DNA of 64,000 nucleotides from Streptomyces griseoflavus (GTDB lineage Bacteria > Actinomycetota > Actinomycetes > Streptomycetales > Streptomycetaceae), in contig NZ_BMUC01000012.1 in assembly GCF_014649995.1 (NCBI RefSeq), positions 49,673 to 113,672 on the forward strand, given 5' to 3'. The notes beneath the pieces were generated by a model. It had not been told where the DNA came from, searched no databases, and was given only the letters and a program-made list of their open reading frames with translations. This document shows, in pieces, positions 26,385 to 35,811 of this stretch. A program made the translations under genes and the position numbers. Positions within the stretch are counted from its first letter, which is position 1, and each line of letters starts with the position of its first letter.

Positions 26385-27949
26385 CGCGCCACCCCCAGGT
26401 CCTCGAGCGCGGCACGGGCCGCGGCGGCGCCCACCGGTGAGAAGCCGGGATTCAGCTCCAGTGCTGCGGTCAGCGAGTCACGGGCGGCCCGGTCGAGCCC
26501 GGCGGCCTTCTCGATCATGCCCCGGTGGTAGAGGAAGACGGCGTTGCGGTACCCCGTGGCCGTGGCGCGGCGGGCGAGCGGCAGGGCCTCCTGGTGACGG
26601 CCGTTGACGTACAGCGCCCAGGCGAGGGCGTCGGCGGTGTGCACGCTGTGCCGCCGGTCCCACTCCGCGCGGGCCGCGCGCAGCGCCTCGCCGGCGTCCC
26701 CGTGATCGGCGGCGGCGAGCGCGGTGTCGAGGTCGACGTCGACCCCGCCGACGCGGGCCAGGGACGTCCAGGCGTCGACGAGGGCGTACTGGTCGTCTGC
26801 CTTCGCACGGTCGCCCTCGCCGCCCCGCGCCTCGTACAACTCGCCGAGGGCGACCAGCGGCCCGGGCAGCGGGGAGCGGGCGACCACCTGCTCCAGTGTC
26901 TCGACGGCGCCCGCGCGGTCACCGCTCGCGGCCTGCGCGCGCGCCCGGCCCTCCAGCGCGGGGAGGTGGTCCTCGTCGGCGGCGAGGGCACGCGCGTAGT
27001 GCGTGAGAGCCGACCCGTAATCACCCTGGCTCCAGGCCAGTCGGCCCAGCGCGGTCGCGACGTACGCCACGTCGGCGGGCGAGGAGGCGCTCTCCAGGGC
27101 CCGTCCCAGGACCTCCCGCGCGGTGCGCACGTCGCCGCGCAGCTCCCGCACGTAGGCGTACCGCGTGAACACGGGCACCCCGGGCCGCCTGCGGTCGGCG
27201 GTGACGGCGGCCCGCGCGGCCTCCTCGTACCGGCCGAGTTCGACCAGGGCGTCGATGCGGGAGCACAGGGCGCGCTCGCTGTAGGGGTTCTGTTCCAGGG
27301 CCCGGTCGGCAAGCTCCAGTGCGCCGGTGAAGTCGTGCCGCGCGGCGGCGAGGGCGGCCTGTCCGGCGAGGGCGGGATCGTTGTCCGGTTCGAGGGCGAG
27401 GGAGCGTGCGAGCGCCCGCTCGGCCTGCGGGTACCGGGAGGGGTCCCCTTCGGTCCGCGCCTGCTCGACGTAGGCGGTCCCCAGGGTGGCCCACCCGCCG
27501 TGGTCGCGGGGCTGGACCCGCAGGTGCTCCCGCAACGCCCGTGTCCCGGCCGCGAGATCACCCCCGGTGAGCGCCCCGGCGGCGAACGCGCCGCCCGCCG
27601 GAGCCGGCTCCCGGCCGCCGTCCCGCGCCCCGCCGGCCGCGATGCTCCCTGCGGTCAGTGCGACGGCGAGCAGTACGGCGCACGAGGCGAGGTGCGGCCC
27701 CCGGCCGCGCCGCGCGGCGGCGGCGAACCTCCGCAGCACCGCGACACGCCCCGTCCCGCACCGGTCCGCCGCGGTCGGCGTACCCTGCGGACCGGGATCC
27801 CCCGGCGCCGCCGCCGCCCGTTCCCGGTCCGGTCCCGCCGCGGGGCGCTCCCGTGGCGGCCGCGCGCCGGCGGCGGGCGGTCGTGGCGGGTCCGCCGGCT
27901 GTTCGTGACGGGGCGTCGTCGGTTCGCTGTCGTTCGTGGGCGCGGCCAT
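26381..27949 (-). CDS. TPR-repeat membrane protein
   Basis: 522-aa protein. A Pro/Ala/Arg-rich cytoplasmic N-terminus (1-80), one transmembrane helix (LASCAVLLAVALTAGSIAAG, near 88-107), then TPR units to the end (WATLGTAYVEQA, ALARSLALEPDNDPAL, ALELADRALEQNPYSE, ALTHYARALAADEDHLPAL). Probably an outside-facing protein-interaction scaffold. AGGAGAGG precedes the ATG. Middle gene between DUF4331 (100 bp upstream) and NicO (overlapping). Confidence 0.88.
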   Translation of the reverse strand: MAAPTNDSEPTTPRHEQPADPPRPPAAGARPPRERPAAGPDRERAAAAPGDPGPQGTPTAADRCGTGRVAVLRRFAAAARRGRGPHLASCAVLLAVALTAGSIAAGGARDGGREPAPAGGAFAAGALTGGDLAAGTRALREHLRVQPRDHGGWATLGTAYVEQARTEGDPSRYPQAERALARSLALEPDNDPALAGQAALAAARHDFTGALELADRALEQNPYSERALCSRIDALVELGRYEEAARAAVTADRRRPGVPVFTRYAYVRELRGDVRTAREVLGRALESASSPADVAYVATALGRLAWSQGDYGSALTHYARALAADEDHLPALEGRARAQAASGDRAGAVETLEQVVARSPLPGPLVALGELYEARGGEGDRAKADDQYALVDAWTSLARVGGVDVDLDTALAAADHGDAGEALRAARAEWDRRHSVHTADALAWALYVNGRHQEALPLARRATATGYRNAVFLYHRGMIEKAAGLDRAARDSLTAALELNPGFSPVGAAAARAALEDLGVAR

Positions 27950-28049
27950 GGCCTCTCCTCGGTGTTCGGCGGCGCGGCCCGTGCCGTGGGGGTGGTGGGA
28001 CGGGCCGCGCCTGCTGTGGGGGACGGGGCCGGAGTGCCGGCCGCCGGGT

Positions 28050-29582
28050 TCAGTACGCCCGGTTCCGCATCCGGCGCCACCACATCAGCGCCGTGCCGAT
28101 CAGCAGCAGCCCGCCGGCGCCCGCGCCCGCGGACGCGGCGATCAGGGTGGTGTCGTCCCTGCCCTCCGCGCCCGCCGGCCGCAGCGCGTCACCGAGCTGG
28201 TTGCGCACGTCGTTGCCGCCGTCCACGCCCTGGGCGAGCGGTCCGCGCGACCCCTCCGTCGGGTTCGCCAGATAGGGGAAGGCGGCACCGAACTTCTTGT
28301 CGTTGGCGTCGACCGCGTCTCCCAGGTCGTTCTCCGCGCCGGCCAGTTCGCCCTCGACGACCTGGAGGGCCGCGTCGATCACGTCGTCCGTCAGCCGGCG
28401 CCCGTTGGGGAAGCCGGCGTTGTCCCCGTCCAGGACGCCCAGCCGCTTCGGCTCGGCGGCCGGTTCGATCGAGGTGTTGAGGCGCAGCATCTCCGACGGC
28501 GTCACGTGCGGGGGCTGGTTGAGTCCCTCCACGCCCTTCAGGAACACGTTCACCAGGTCGTCGCGGGGCTCGGCCGGGGCGGGGATCTTGTAGATCGCCT
28601 CGATGAGCCCGGGCAGTTCCGGCTCGGTGACGTTCTGCAGGAACTGCGCGTCGTCCCACGGCCTGGACGCGTTGAACGTGTCCTTGTCCTTCAGCGGGTT
28701 GACGACCTCGTTCACCAGCGGGTTGCCCAGCCGTGACACCTGCACGAAGTGTCCCTCGGCGTTCTTGCGCTGCGTCGTCGACCAGATGCCGACCACCGGC
28801 TGCTCCGCGGACTCGGTGATCATCTCGGTGGGGACCTGGAGGGCCAGGGAGTTGACGTTGTAGCCCTTCAGCGTGTCGTTGCCGACCTCGGTGAGGTCCC
28901 CGCCGTACAGCAGGTCGAAGACCCTCAGGTCGAGGAAGAAGGGGTCGTCGGCCTGACCGGCGAACGTCGTCGCCCCGCCGGCGAGTTCGCGCACGGCCTG
29001 CTTCCGCAGGGTGTCGTAGTCCGGCATGGACGCCTTGCCGACGTTCGACGGGGCGACCGGGACGTCGTCGGCGATCTTCGTGCGCGACACCGCCCGCTGG
29101 TCCTTCAGCTTCAGCAGCTCGATGTCGTAGGTCTGCGTGATGTTGAGATCCTGGTCGTCCAGGCTGGTGACCGGGCCCGTGTTGTAGAGGAACGTCGCGT
29201 CGTTCCTCACGTGGGTCCTGAAGGTGTAGCGGAAGAGCAGTTCGCCCTGTGCGTCGCCGTCGTTGTCGACGTGGATGTCGTACTGGGCGTCCTCGGCGAA
29301 CGTGAAGAAGTTCGGCCCGCCGGCCGGCTCCTCGAAGGGGATCCAGTTCGCGATGATCGTCGTCGTGTCCGGCTTGTCGGGGCTGACGAACGCGTACAGG
29401 TCCGTGTTGTCGTACTGCGGGGTGCCCGAGATCAGCGGGGCCTCCCGGTGGGAGGAGGCCGAGGCCGCCTCGGGTTCCAGCGCGGTCACGCCGGCGGCCG
29501 CGAGCCCTCCGGCCGCCAGCGCACCACAGATCAGGGTCGCGAGACCCCTGCGCCCCGCACCGGTCCTGTGATCAGGTGTCAT
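28050..29582 (-). CDS. Secreted DUF4331 protein, C-terminally anchored
   Basis: 510-aa DUF4331 protein. ATG start MTPDHRTGAG with GAGGACGG upstream. The signal region (GLATLICGALAAGGLAAAGV) is followed by ASSHREAPLISGTPQYDNTD, the family hallmark with conserved His and Asp near the mature N-terminus. Extracytoplasmic beta-rich body. A transmembrane helix and WWRRMRNRAY end anchor it. DUF4331 has no fixed function. Operon leader with TPR and NicO, divergent from an ECF sigma factor, suggesting an envelope-stress or metal role. Confidence 0.9.
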   Translation of the reverse strand: MTPDHRTGAGRRGLATLICGALAAGGLAAAGVTALEPEAASASSHREAPLISGTPQYDNTDLYAFVSPDKPDTTTIIANWIPFEEPAGGPNFFTFAEDAQYDIHVDNDGDAQGELLFRYTFRTHVRNDATFLYNTGPVTSLDDQDLNITQTYDIELLKLKDQRAVSRTKIADDVPVAPSNVGKASMPDYDTLRKQAVRELAGGATTFAGQADDPFFLDLRVFDLLYGGDLTEVGNDTLKGYNVNSLALQVPTEMITESAEQPVVGIWSTTQRKNAEGHFVQVSRLGNPLVNEVVNPLKDKDTFNASRPWDDAQFLQNVTEPELPGLIEAIYKIPAPAEPRDDLVNVFLKGVEGLNQPPHVTPSEMLRLNTSIEPAAEPKRLGVLDGDNAGFPNGRRLTDDVIDAALQVVEGELAGAENDLGDAVDANDKKFGAAFPYLANPTEGSRGPLAQGVDGGNDVRNQLGDALRPAGAEGRDDTTLIAASAGAGAGGLLLIGTALMWWRRMRNRAY

Positions 29583-29614
29583 GCCGTCCGTCCTCACTGC
29601 CGACTTGCCTTGAC

Positions 29615-29649
29615 GCACTGGCATTCGGAGCCTTCGCCGGGCCGGATTG
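29615..29649 (-). promoter_or_regulatory. Candidate SigK-type ECF promoter for the DUF4331 operon
   Basis: Read on the minus strand: -35 CAATCC (29644-29649), 16-bp spacer, -10 CGAATG (29622-29627). As I recall, the mycobacterial SigK consensus is CCATCC-N16/17-CGAATA, so one mismatch in each box. The start site would leave a leader of about 33 nt before the DUF4331 ATG. Confidence 0.65.
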
Positions 29650-29827
29650 GTGGACTTCGCGAACTCGCCGTCCGCCCCCTTCCGCCACGCCGCGGCGCCC
29701 GTGGCATTTCTCGCCGCAGACCCGCGTTTTCGGTCCGGTGATCCGTACTTACCGTCCGGAGGCACGCTCGCCGCGCATGCCTCGATCGACCGGGCGGCCC
29801 GGCGGGGCCGGGAGAGGGGGACGCGCG

Positions 29828-30370
29828 GTGGATGCGGACGAGCTGCTGGTGCTGGTGGCCGCGGGCGACCAGAAGGCGTTCGAAGACCTGTACGGGCTGG
29901 TCTCCGGCCCCGTGTACGGGCTGGTGCGGCGCGTGGTGCGCGACCCCGCCCAGTCCGAGGAGGTGGCTCAGGAGGTGCTGCTGGAACTCTGGCGGTGCGC
30001 CGCGCGGTTCGACCCGGGACGGGGCAGCGCGCTGTCCTGGGTGCTCACCCTCGCCCACCGCCGTGCCGTCGACCGGGTGCGCAGCGCCCGCGCGGCCGGC
30101 GAGCGCGAGGAGCGCGAGGCCCGGCGCGGTCACGGCCCCGCCTTCGACCAGGTCGCCGAGGAGGTCGAGGCCGGCCTCGAACGCGAGTGGGTACGCCGCT
30201 GTCTGGACCGTCTCACCACCCTCCAGCGGCAGTCGGTCACCCTCGCCTACTACGACGGCTACACCTACCGGGAGGTGGCCGAGCGGCTGTCGCTGCCGCT
30301 CGGCACGGTCAAGACCCGTATGCGCGACGGCCTCACCCGCCTGCGCGAGTGCCTGGGAGGCGCGGCATGA
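29828..30370 (+). CDS. ECF sigma factor, SigK (ECF19) type
   Basis: 180-aa extracytoplasmic-function sigma factor. Region 2 includes AFEDLYGLVSGPVYGLVRRVV, AQEVLLELWR and the DNA-melting VLTLAHRRAVDRVR. Region 4 has LQRQSVTLAYYDGYTYREVAERLSLPLGTVKTRMR in two parts. Similar to SigK with its RskA anti-sigma partner. GTG start chosen because GGGAGAGGGGG ends 7 nt before it; an ATG at 29777 is in frame but poorly placed. Its stop overlaps the anti-sigma start as ATGA. Confidence 0.9.
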   Translation: MDADELLVLVAAGDQKAFEDLYGLVSGPVYGLVRRVVRDPAQSEEVAQEVLLELWRCAARFDPGRGSALSWVLTLAHRRAVDRVRSARAAGEREEREARRGHGPAFDQVAEEVEAGLEREWVRRCLDRLTTLQRQSVTLAYYDGYTYREVAERLSLPLGTVKTRMRDGLTRLRECLGGAA

Positions 30371-31185
30371 GCCTGTTCGGCCGACTGGGATCCCGCGGTG
30401 ACCCGCACTCGCTGGCCGCGCCCTACGCCCTCGACGCCCTCGGGCCCGCCGAGCGCGTCCGCTTCGAAAGGCATCTGACGTCCTGCGGCCGCTGCACCGC
30501 GGAGGTGCGCGACCTGGCCGAGGACGCCGTCCGCCTCGCCTGGTCCACGGCGGCGCCCGCGCCGCCCGCGATGCGGGACCGGGTGCTGGCGGCCGTGCGG
30601 ACCACCGCGCAGGAGCCCGCGCCCCGCGAGGGCGCCCGCGCGCGTGAGCCCCGGCTCCCGCCCCACGTCTGGGGCGCCGCGCCGCCGCCGCGCACCCGGG
30701 AGCGGCGCCGGTCACCCCTGTTCGTGCCGTTCGCGACCGCCACCGCCGCGGCGGCGCTCGTCGTCGCCTCGCTCTTCGCCGTCCAGGCCGAGCGCACCCA
30801 GGACCGGCTGAACGCCGAACGAGACCGGGCACGTGAGATCGCCCACGTTCTCGCCGCTCCGGACGCCCGCGCGAGCAGCGGCCGGGACGCGCGCGGCGGC
30901 ACGATCGGAGTGGTCGCCTCCGTTTCGACGCGCGGCGCGGTCGTCACTCTGGGCGGGTACGACGACCCCCCGAACGGACGTGTGCGCCAGCTCTGGCTCA
31001 TGGGATCGGGGGAGCGACCGCGTTCCCTGGGGCTTTTCGAAGGCGACACGCCCTTGGTGGCCTCCGGTCTCGACACCGGTGCGACGTCACTCGCGGTGAC
31101 CGTCGAGCCCGGCGGCGGATCGCCGCAGCCCACCGGCCAGCCCATCATCCAACTCGCCCTGAAAACGGTCGGATTCGGAGAGTAG
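30367..31185 (+). CDS. Anti-sigma factor, RskA-like zinc-binding membrane protein
   Basis: 272-aa membrane anti-sigma factor. The N-terminal ASD has the zinc motif H36-x3-C40-x2-C43 (HLTSCGRC). One transmembrane helix (TATAAAALVVASLFAV) lies near residues 125-140. The outside RskA domain has VVTLGGYDDPPNGRVRQLW and ends with SLAVTVEPGGG-like strands. It should hold the partner sigma factor inactive until regulated proteolysis or redox change releases it. ATGA overlap with the sigma gene. Confidence 0.9.
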   Translation: MSLFGRLGSRGDPHSLAAPYALDALGPAERVRFERHLTSCGRCTAEVRDLAEDAVRLAWSTAAPAPPAMRDRVLAAVRTTAQEPAPREGARAREPRLPPHVWGAAPPPRTRERRRSPLFVPFATATAAAALVVASLFAVQAERTQDRLNAERDRAREIAHVLAAPDARASSGRDARGGTIGVVASVSTRGAVVTLGGYDDPPNGRVRQLWLMGSGERPRSLGLFEGDTPLVASGLDTGATSLAVTVEPGGGSPQPTGQPIIQLALKTVGFGE

Positions 31186-31311
31186 TCGTCGTGGGTTCGT
31201 CAACACCCTTACAGGGAAGGTGAATCCTGTGACCTCGATACACGAGTGCTCGCACGGGGCGATAGGGTTACCCTGCCCGGGCCGGGTGGACTCGTACGGG
31301 TGGGGAGTGAC

Positions 31312-31587
31312 ATGGAACAGATAACAGTGCGCAGCAGGGCCAGGGTCCCTGCGATCACCTGCGGCAGCAGCGCCAGCAGTTCGCGCCTCGACCGGCATCT
31401 CTCGGTCCTCGGTGGACCGGCGGTCCCGCAGCGCGAGACCGCCGAGGCGACCTCGCTGATGCGTGAGCTGACCGCACGTGAGCCCGTGCACGGCCGCGGC
31501 GCCAGGAGCGCGCGGGCCCGGACGAGCCGCGTCTCGCTCTTCGCCCCGCTGCGCCGACTGCGCCGCTCCCTGTTCGGCAGCCGGTAG
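31312..31587 (+). CDS. Hypothetical small protein (91 aa)
   Basis: 91-aa protein starting MEQITVRSRARVPAITCG after GGGGAG. A conserved-looking N-terminal half (SRLDRHLSVLGGP, TAEATSLMRELTAREPVHG) and an Arg-rich tail (APLRRLRRSLFGSR). I do not recognise a domain. It follows the RskA gene by 126 bp, with its own probable -10 (GATAGGGTT, near 31260). Confidence 0.6.
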   Translation: MEQITVRSRARVPAITCGSSASSSRLDRHLSVLGGPAVPQRETAEATSLMRELTAREPVHGRGARSARARTSRVSLFAPLRRLRRSLFGSR

Positions 31588-31831
31588 CGCCCGCGCCGGA
31601 CGGCCCCACCGTCCCGGCGCAGCGCCCCGCCCCCGCCGTCATCCCCGCGGCCCCGGGGCGCCTGGAGCCCTCTCTCACGTCCCCTCGCCGGCGCTCCCGG
31701 TCCCACCCGGCAGTGATCCCGGGGCCCGCCGGCTCCCCCTCCGTGCCTCGGCGCCTGCCGTGCGCGTACTCCCGCACCGCCGGCGGCACGAACACCGCGA
31801 GCGGCACCGCGCACTCCGAGGTCGCTGCCGA

Positions 31832-32170
31832 TCACACGCACGCGCACCGGAACAGCGGCAGCGCGAGGGCGCCCACCCCCGCCGGCTCGCTCCCCTCCAC
31901 CCGCCGGCCGACCGCGAGCCCGGCCGGCAGGACCGGCACCGTCCCGGCGGCGGTCACCCAGCAGGTCCGCGAGGGCCCGGCCCAGCGGCACGGCCGCCCG
32001 GCTCACCGGCAGCGAGCGGAACCGGTCCGTCACGCCCCGGTCCACGTCCTGGGCCGACCAGACCATGCCGGTCGGCGCGTGCCCCCGGCCGGCCGCCGGG
32101 ACCGCCGGGAGCCCGGAACCGGTCGACAGGGAGGAGGTGTCCGCGCGGATGCTCGGGCGCGTACCCGACG
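31832..32170 (-). pseudogene. Remnant of an ABC-2 type permease (DrrB-like), frameshifted
   Basis: The minus strand from about 32170 codes WSAQDVDRGVTDRFRSLPV and RAAVPLGRALADLL, typical of drug-export ABC-2 permeases. The match then continues only in the next frame (VTAAGTVPVLPAGLAVGRRV...), meeting a stop at 31832. The frame change lies near 31950. No intact N- or C-terminus or ATPase partner is present. Right edge approximate. It explains most of the gene-less stretch 31588-32242. Confidence 0.6.
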
Positions 32171-32242
32171 GATTCGCCCCCGCGGCCGGCCGGCCCGCCG
32201 CCCGGCCGCCCCGGGTCTCACGCGGCCGGCGTGGTGCGCGCC

Positions 32243-33442
32243 TCAGATCAGGGCGAGCTGGCCTTCCGGGCCCTCTTCGTGCGTGTCCAGGACCGAGGCG
32301 GGGCGACGGGCGGATGCCGCGACCGGCAGGACGCCGGCCGTGCGCAGGGCGGCCGAGGTGATCGGGGCGGGCAGCGGTTCTTCCGCCAGTTCCGTCCGCT
32401 GGGCGCCGAGTTCGGCCAGCAGGGCGAGCACCGTGATCAGTTCCAGGAGCTCGGAGGTCCAGGCCTGCGGCCAGGCGGGCGGCCGGATCGCGGCCAGCGT
32501 GCCCGCTTCGGGCACCTCCGTGCGGGCCGCGAACCACGCCTCCAGCACCCGTACTCCGCCCGCCTCGAAGTCCCAGGCCTCCGGCGGTACCGGGGCGATG
32601 CGGCCCTCGTCCAGGTGCAGGGCCTCCTCGTCCCGGTCGTAGCGCACGGCCGGCGGCCGGGTGGGCAGCGGCGCGCGCACGTACGGACGGCGTCCGCCCG
32701 GGAGCCTGGGCCGCTCCCCGTCTCGTCGCATCAGCCACAGCATCCTGCGGCCCACCGCCACCCCCCGCTCCCAGACCTCCGGATCCGCGGTGAGCGGCAC
32801 CACCAGGCCCGCGCGTGCGGGGCGCGCCACGACCGTCGCCCAGGCGAGGACGTCCAGGGGGGAGGGGGCCCGTCCGTGACGGGAGGCGAGGTGTTCCGTC
32901 AGGCCCGGGGCGAGGTTCGGCTCGGCGGCGCCCGGACGGCGGTACAGCGGGCGGACGCGCCCCGTGCGCAGCACGGGCAGCAGGGAGGTGGCGAGCAGCG
33001 GCGGTCCGGCGGGACCGGGGGCGGCGGCGCCCCGCGCGGGGGCCGCCTCGACGGCGAACACCTGACGCTCGTCCGCCACCCGCCACAACTCGGGCCGGGC
33101 CGCGTCGATCAGCCGCTGGTCGGGGATCAGCCACTGCTCGTCGAACGGGGCGTACAGGACCCGCACCGGATCGGGGCACGGTCCCGTGGCGCGGGCCAGC
33201 CGCTCCGTGCCGCCGCCCTGCCCGGGCAGCTGCCCGACCGCGGAGTACGGGGTCCGGGAGCGCGTCGGCTGGAACAGCGCCTCGCGGTCCGGCCCCCCGG
33301 CCTTCAGCAGGGCGTTCCAACGGGCCCTGAGGGACGCGGCGTCGGGGGCCGCCGGCCACCCCCGGCCGAGCCGCGGCGGTGCGACGGACCACGGCATGAG
33401 GTCCGCCAGCAGCGGAGCGTCGTCGTGCGTCACGCTGGGCAT
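32243..33442 (-). CDS. Stand-alone Type ISP restriction-modification specificity-like protein
   Basis: 399-aa protein resembling the C-terminal target-recognition region of Type ISP enzymes: RVLYAPFDEQWLIPDQRLID, RPELWRVADE and PEAWDFEAGGVRVLEAWFA, cognate to their PFDxRW and GGYxVLxxW motifs. No nuclease, helicase or methyltransferase domain occurs in it or nearby. Start MPSVTHDDAP chosen; the frame extends further without support. It ends HEEGPEGQLALI. Either a degenerate remnant conserved for another role or a recognition module acting alone. Confidence 0.7.
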   Translation of the reverse strand: MPSVTHDDAPLLADLMPWSVAPPRLGRGWPAAPDAASLRARWNALLKAGGPDREALFQPTRSRTPYSAVGQLPGQGGGTERLARATGPCPDPVRVLYAPFDEQWLIPDQRLIDAARPELWRVADERQVFAVEAAPARGAAAPGPAGPPLLATSLLPVLRTGRVRPLYRRPGAAEPNLAPGLTEHLASRHGRAPSPLDVLAWATVVARPARAGLVVPLTADPEVWERGVAVGRRMLWLMRRDGERPRLPGGRRPYVRAPLPTRPPAVRYDRDEEALHLDEGRIAPVPPEAWDFEAGGVRVLEAWFAARTEVPEAGTLAAIRPPAWPQAWTSELLELITVLALLAELGAQRTELAEEPLPAPITSAALRTAGVLPVAASARRPASVLDTHEEGPEGQLALI

Positions 33443-33506
33443 CGTACGGCCTGGGCCCCGTCGCCGGCCTCCCGCCCGCTCCACCCGGCGCACGCACGGT
33501 CCGGGA

Positions 33507-34256
33507 TCAGGTGGCGTCCAGGGTCACCGTGAAGGAGAAGCGGTCGCCCCGGTAGTTGATGACCGCCGCGTCCAGGGCCCGGCCACGGCTGTCGTAGGTG
33601 ATGCCCGTGTAGTGCAGGATCGGGCTGAGCAGCGGGACCTGGAGCAGGCGGGCCGTCTCCGGGTCCGCGAGCCGCGCCTCCACCGTGTCCGTGATCCGGC
33701 TGATGTCCGCCCCGACGACGTCCCGCAGCACCTTGGTCATCGGCCACCGCACCAGGTCGTCCAGGTCGATGCGGGAGGCCAGTTCGGGGCGGACGTAGTT
33801 GCGGGCGTGGTTGGTCGGCTCGCCCGTCTTCTCGTCGCTGCGCAGCCGGTGGTACGCCGCGGCCTCGGTCAGGTCCGGGAAGTACTCGGCGATCTCCGCC
33901 GGCACCGGTGCCGGACCGTGCTCCAGCAGTTCGGTCGTCATGCCGGACTGCTGGGCCACGATCGCGTCCACCGAGCCCAGCAGCCGGACCGGGGCACCCC
34001 GCCGGGCGCCGGGCTCGATGAAGGTGCCGCGCCGGCGGTGGCGGGTGATCAGCCCTTCGTCCTCCAGCTCCTTCAGCGCCTGCCGCATGGTCAGCACGCT
34101 CACCCCGTAGTGCCCGGCCAGCTGTTCCTCGGTGGGCAGACGCAGGGGGTCCTGCGGCGAGCGGCCGAGGATCGAGGCGCGCAGCGACTGCGACACCTGA
34201 TACCAGAGCGGCAGCTTGCGGTTCAGGACGATCGAGTCCGGAGCGAAGGAGGTCAC
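33507..34256 (-). CDS. GntR-family regulator, HutC/UTRA type
   Basis: 249-aa regulator with N-terminal winged HTH (LRLPTEEQLAGHYGVSVLTM, LITRHRRRGTFI) and a UTRA ligand domain (residues 90-249, including DISRITDTVEARLADPETA and LLQVPLLSPILHYTGITYD). GTG start. It lies 27 bp downstream of homogentisate dioxygenase on the same strand and so may regulate tyrosine/homogentisate degradation, a suggestion from position only. Confidence 0.9.
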   Translation of the reverse strand: MTSFAPDSIVLNRKLPLWYQVSQSLRASILGRSPQDPLRLPTEEQLAGHYGVSVLTMRQALKELEDEGLITRHRRRGTFIEPGARRGAPVRLLGSVDAIVAQQSGMTTELLEHGPAPVPAEIAEYFPDLTEAAAYHRLRSDEKTGEPTNHARNYVRPELASRIDLDDLVRWPMTKVLRDVVGADISRITDTVEARLADPETARLLQVPLLSPILHYTGITYDSRGRALDAAVINYRGDRFSFTVTLDAT

Positions 34257-34283
34257 GGGCTATCCGTACCGGTCGGAGAACGG

Positions 34284-35636
34284 TCAGTGCAACGGCTGGA
34301 AGTGACGTTCGAGCCCCTGCCACACCTCGTCGTAGCCGTGTTGCAGGTGCTCCGCCCGCGCCGCCTGGGGGGTCAGGGACAGCGGCCAGCGGGTCTCGAA
34401 CATGAACGCCAGGCCGTCGTCGATCTTCTGCGGACGCAGCTCGGCGGCGCTCGCCCTGTCGAAGGTCTCCCGGTCCGGGCCGTGCGCCGACATCATGTTG
34501 TGCAGCGAACCACCGCCCGGGACGAAGCCCTCCGCCTTCGCGTCGTACGCCCCTTCGATCAGGCCCATGTACTCGCTCATCACGTTCCGGTGGAAGTAGG
34601 GCGGACGGAAGGTGTCCTCGCCCACCAGCCAGCGCGGGGCGAAGACCACGAAGTCCACGCCGGCGAGCCCGGGGGTGTCGCTCGGGGACGTCAGCACCGT
34701 GAAGATCGACGGGTCGGGGTGGTCGTAGGAGATGGTGCCCATCACGTTGAAGCGGCGCAGGTCGTAGGCGTACGGCACGTGGTTTCCGTGCCAGGCCACG
34801 ACATCCAGCGGGGAGTGGTCGTAGGTGGCGGACCAGAGGTTGCCGCAGTACTTGTTCACCACCTCCACCGGGCCCTCGACGTCCTCGTACGCCGCGACGG
34901 GCACCCGGAAGTCCCGGGCGTTTGCCAGCCCGTTGGCGCCGATCGGGCCCAGGTCGGGGAGCCGGAACGGCGCTCCGTAGTTCTCGCACACGTACCCGCG
35001 GGCGGACTCGTCCAGGAGGTCCACCCGGAACCGCACCCCGCGGGGAACCAGCGCGATGTGGCCCGGCTCCACGTGCAGCAGCCCGAACTCCGTGCGCAGC
35101 AGCAGCCCGCCCCGCTCGGGGACGATCAGCAGCTCGCCGTCGGCGTCGCTGAACACGCGGTCCATCGAGGTGTTGGCGTGGTACAGGTGCACGGCCATGC
35201 CGGTGCGCTGGGTGACGTCCCCGTTGCCGCCCAGGGTCCACAGGCCGGCCAGGAAGTCGGTCCCCCCGGCCGGCTCCGGCAGCGGGTTCCAGCGCAGCCG
35301 GTTGGGGTCGGGGACGGTCTGCGTGAAGGGCGCGGTCCGCAGCGCGCCGTTGCCCGTGCGGGTGAACGCCGGGTGGGCGGCCGACGGACGGATCCGGTAC
35401 AGCCACGAGCGGCGGTTCTCCGCCCGCGGTTCGGTGAACGCCGAACCGCTCAGCTGCTCCGCGTACAGCCCGAGCGGGGCGCGCTGCGGCGAGTTGCGGC
35501 CCACGGGCAGGGCGCCCGGGACGGCCTCGGAGCTGTGCTCGTTGCCGAAACCGGAGAGGTGCTCCAGCGCTTCGGCGACCTTGCGTGCTCCACCGTGCTC
35601 GAACGCGCTCGCGCGGGCGGTGCCCCCATCGCTCAT
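34284..35636 (-). CDS. hmgA: Homogentisate 1,2-dioxygenase
   Basis: 450-aa Fe(II) dioxygenase opening the ring of homogentisate to maleylacetoacetate in tyrosine and phenylalanine breakdown. Signatures: [20 protein letters not shown] at the start, [13 protein letters not shown], and iron ligands in [14 protein letters not shown] (His, Glu) and [14 protein letters not shown] (His). Full length for the family. ATG with GAGGGAG upstream; longer in-frame starts have no ribosome site. The remaining pathway genes are not in this window. Confidence 0.95.
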   Translation of the reverse strand: MSDGGTARASAFEHGGARKVAEALEHLSGFGNEHSSEAVPGALPVGRNSPQRAPLGLYAEQLSGSAFTEPRAENRRSWLYRIRPSAAHPAFTRTGNGALRTAPFTQTVPDPNRLRWNPLPEPAGGTDFLAGLWTLGGNGDVTQRTGMAVHLYHANTSMDRVFSDADGELLIVPERGGLLLRTEFGLLHVEPGHIALVPRGVRFRVDLLDESARGYVCENYGAPFRLPDLGPIGANGLANARDFRVPVAAYEDVEGPVEVVNKYCGNLWSATYDHSPLDVVAWHGNHVPYAYDLRRFNVMGTISYDHPDPSIFTVLTSPSDTPGLAGVDFVVFAPRWLVGEDTFRPPYFHRNVMSEYMGLIEGAYDAKAEGFVPGGGSLHNMMSAHGPDRETFDRASAAELRPQKIDDGLAFMFETRWPLSLTPQAARAEHLQHGYDEVWQGLERHFQPLH

Positions 35637-35811
35637 GTCCACTGCTCCCTCGAGGATCCGATTCCTATGGCACACCGTAGGATTGCGTTTTCCCCGGCGC
35701 AAGAGGGACGCGCCGTCCCGGTCACGTCCGTTCTCCTCCTCTCGGCGGAGGACCCCGAACCCGACTTCAGGGGGATCCGCGGACTCGCACCGGTGTTCTA
35801 CGCTCCCGCAC

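Noticed and set aside
22773-26531. 1252-codon plus-strand open frame
   Set aside because: Runs antisense through the kinase and NicO genes and shows low-complexity Arg/Gly/Ala composition.
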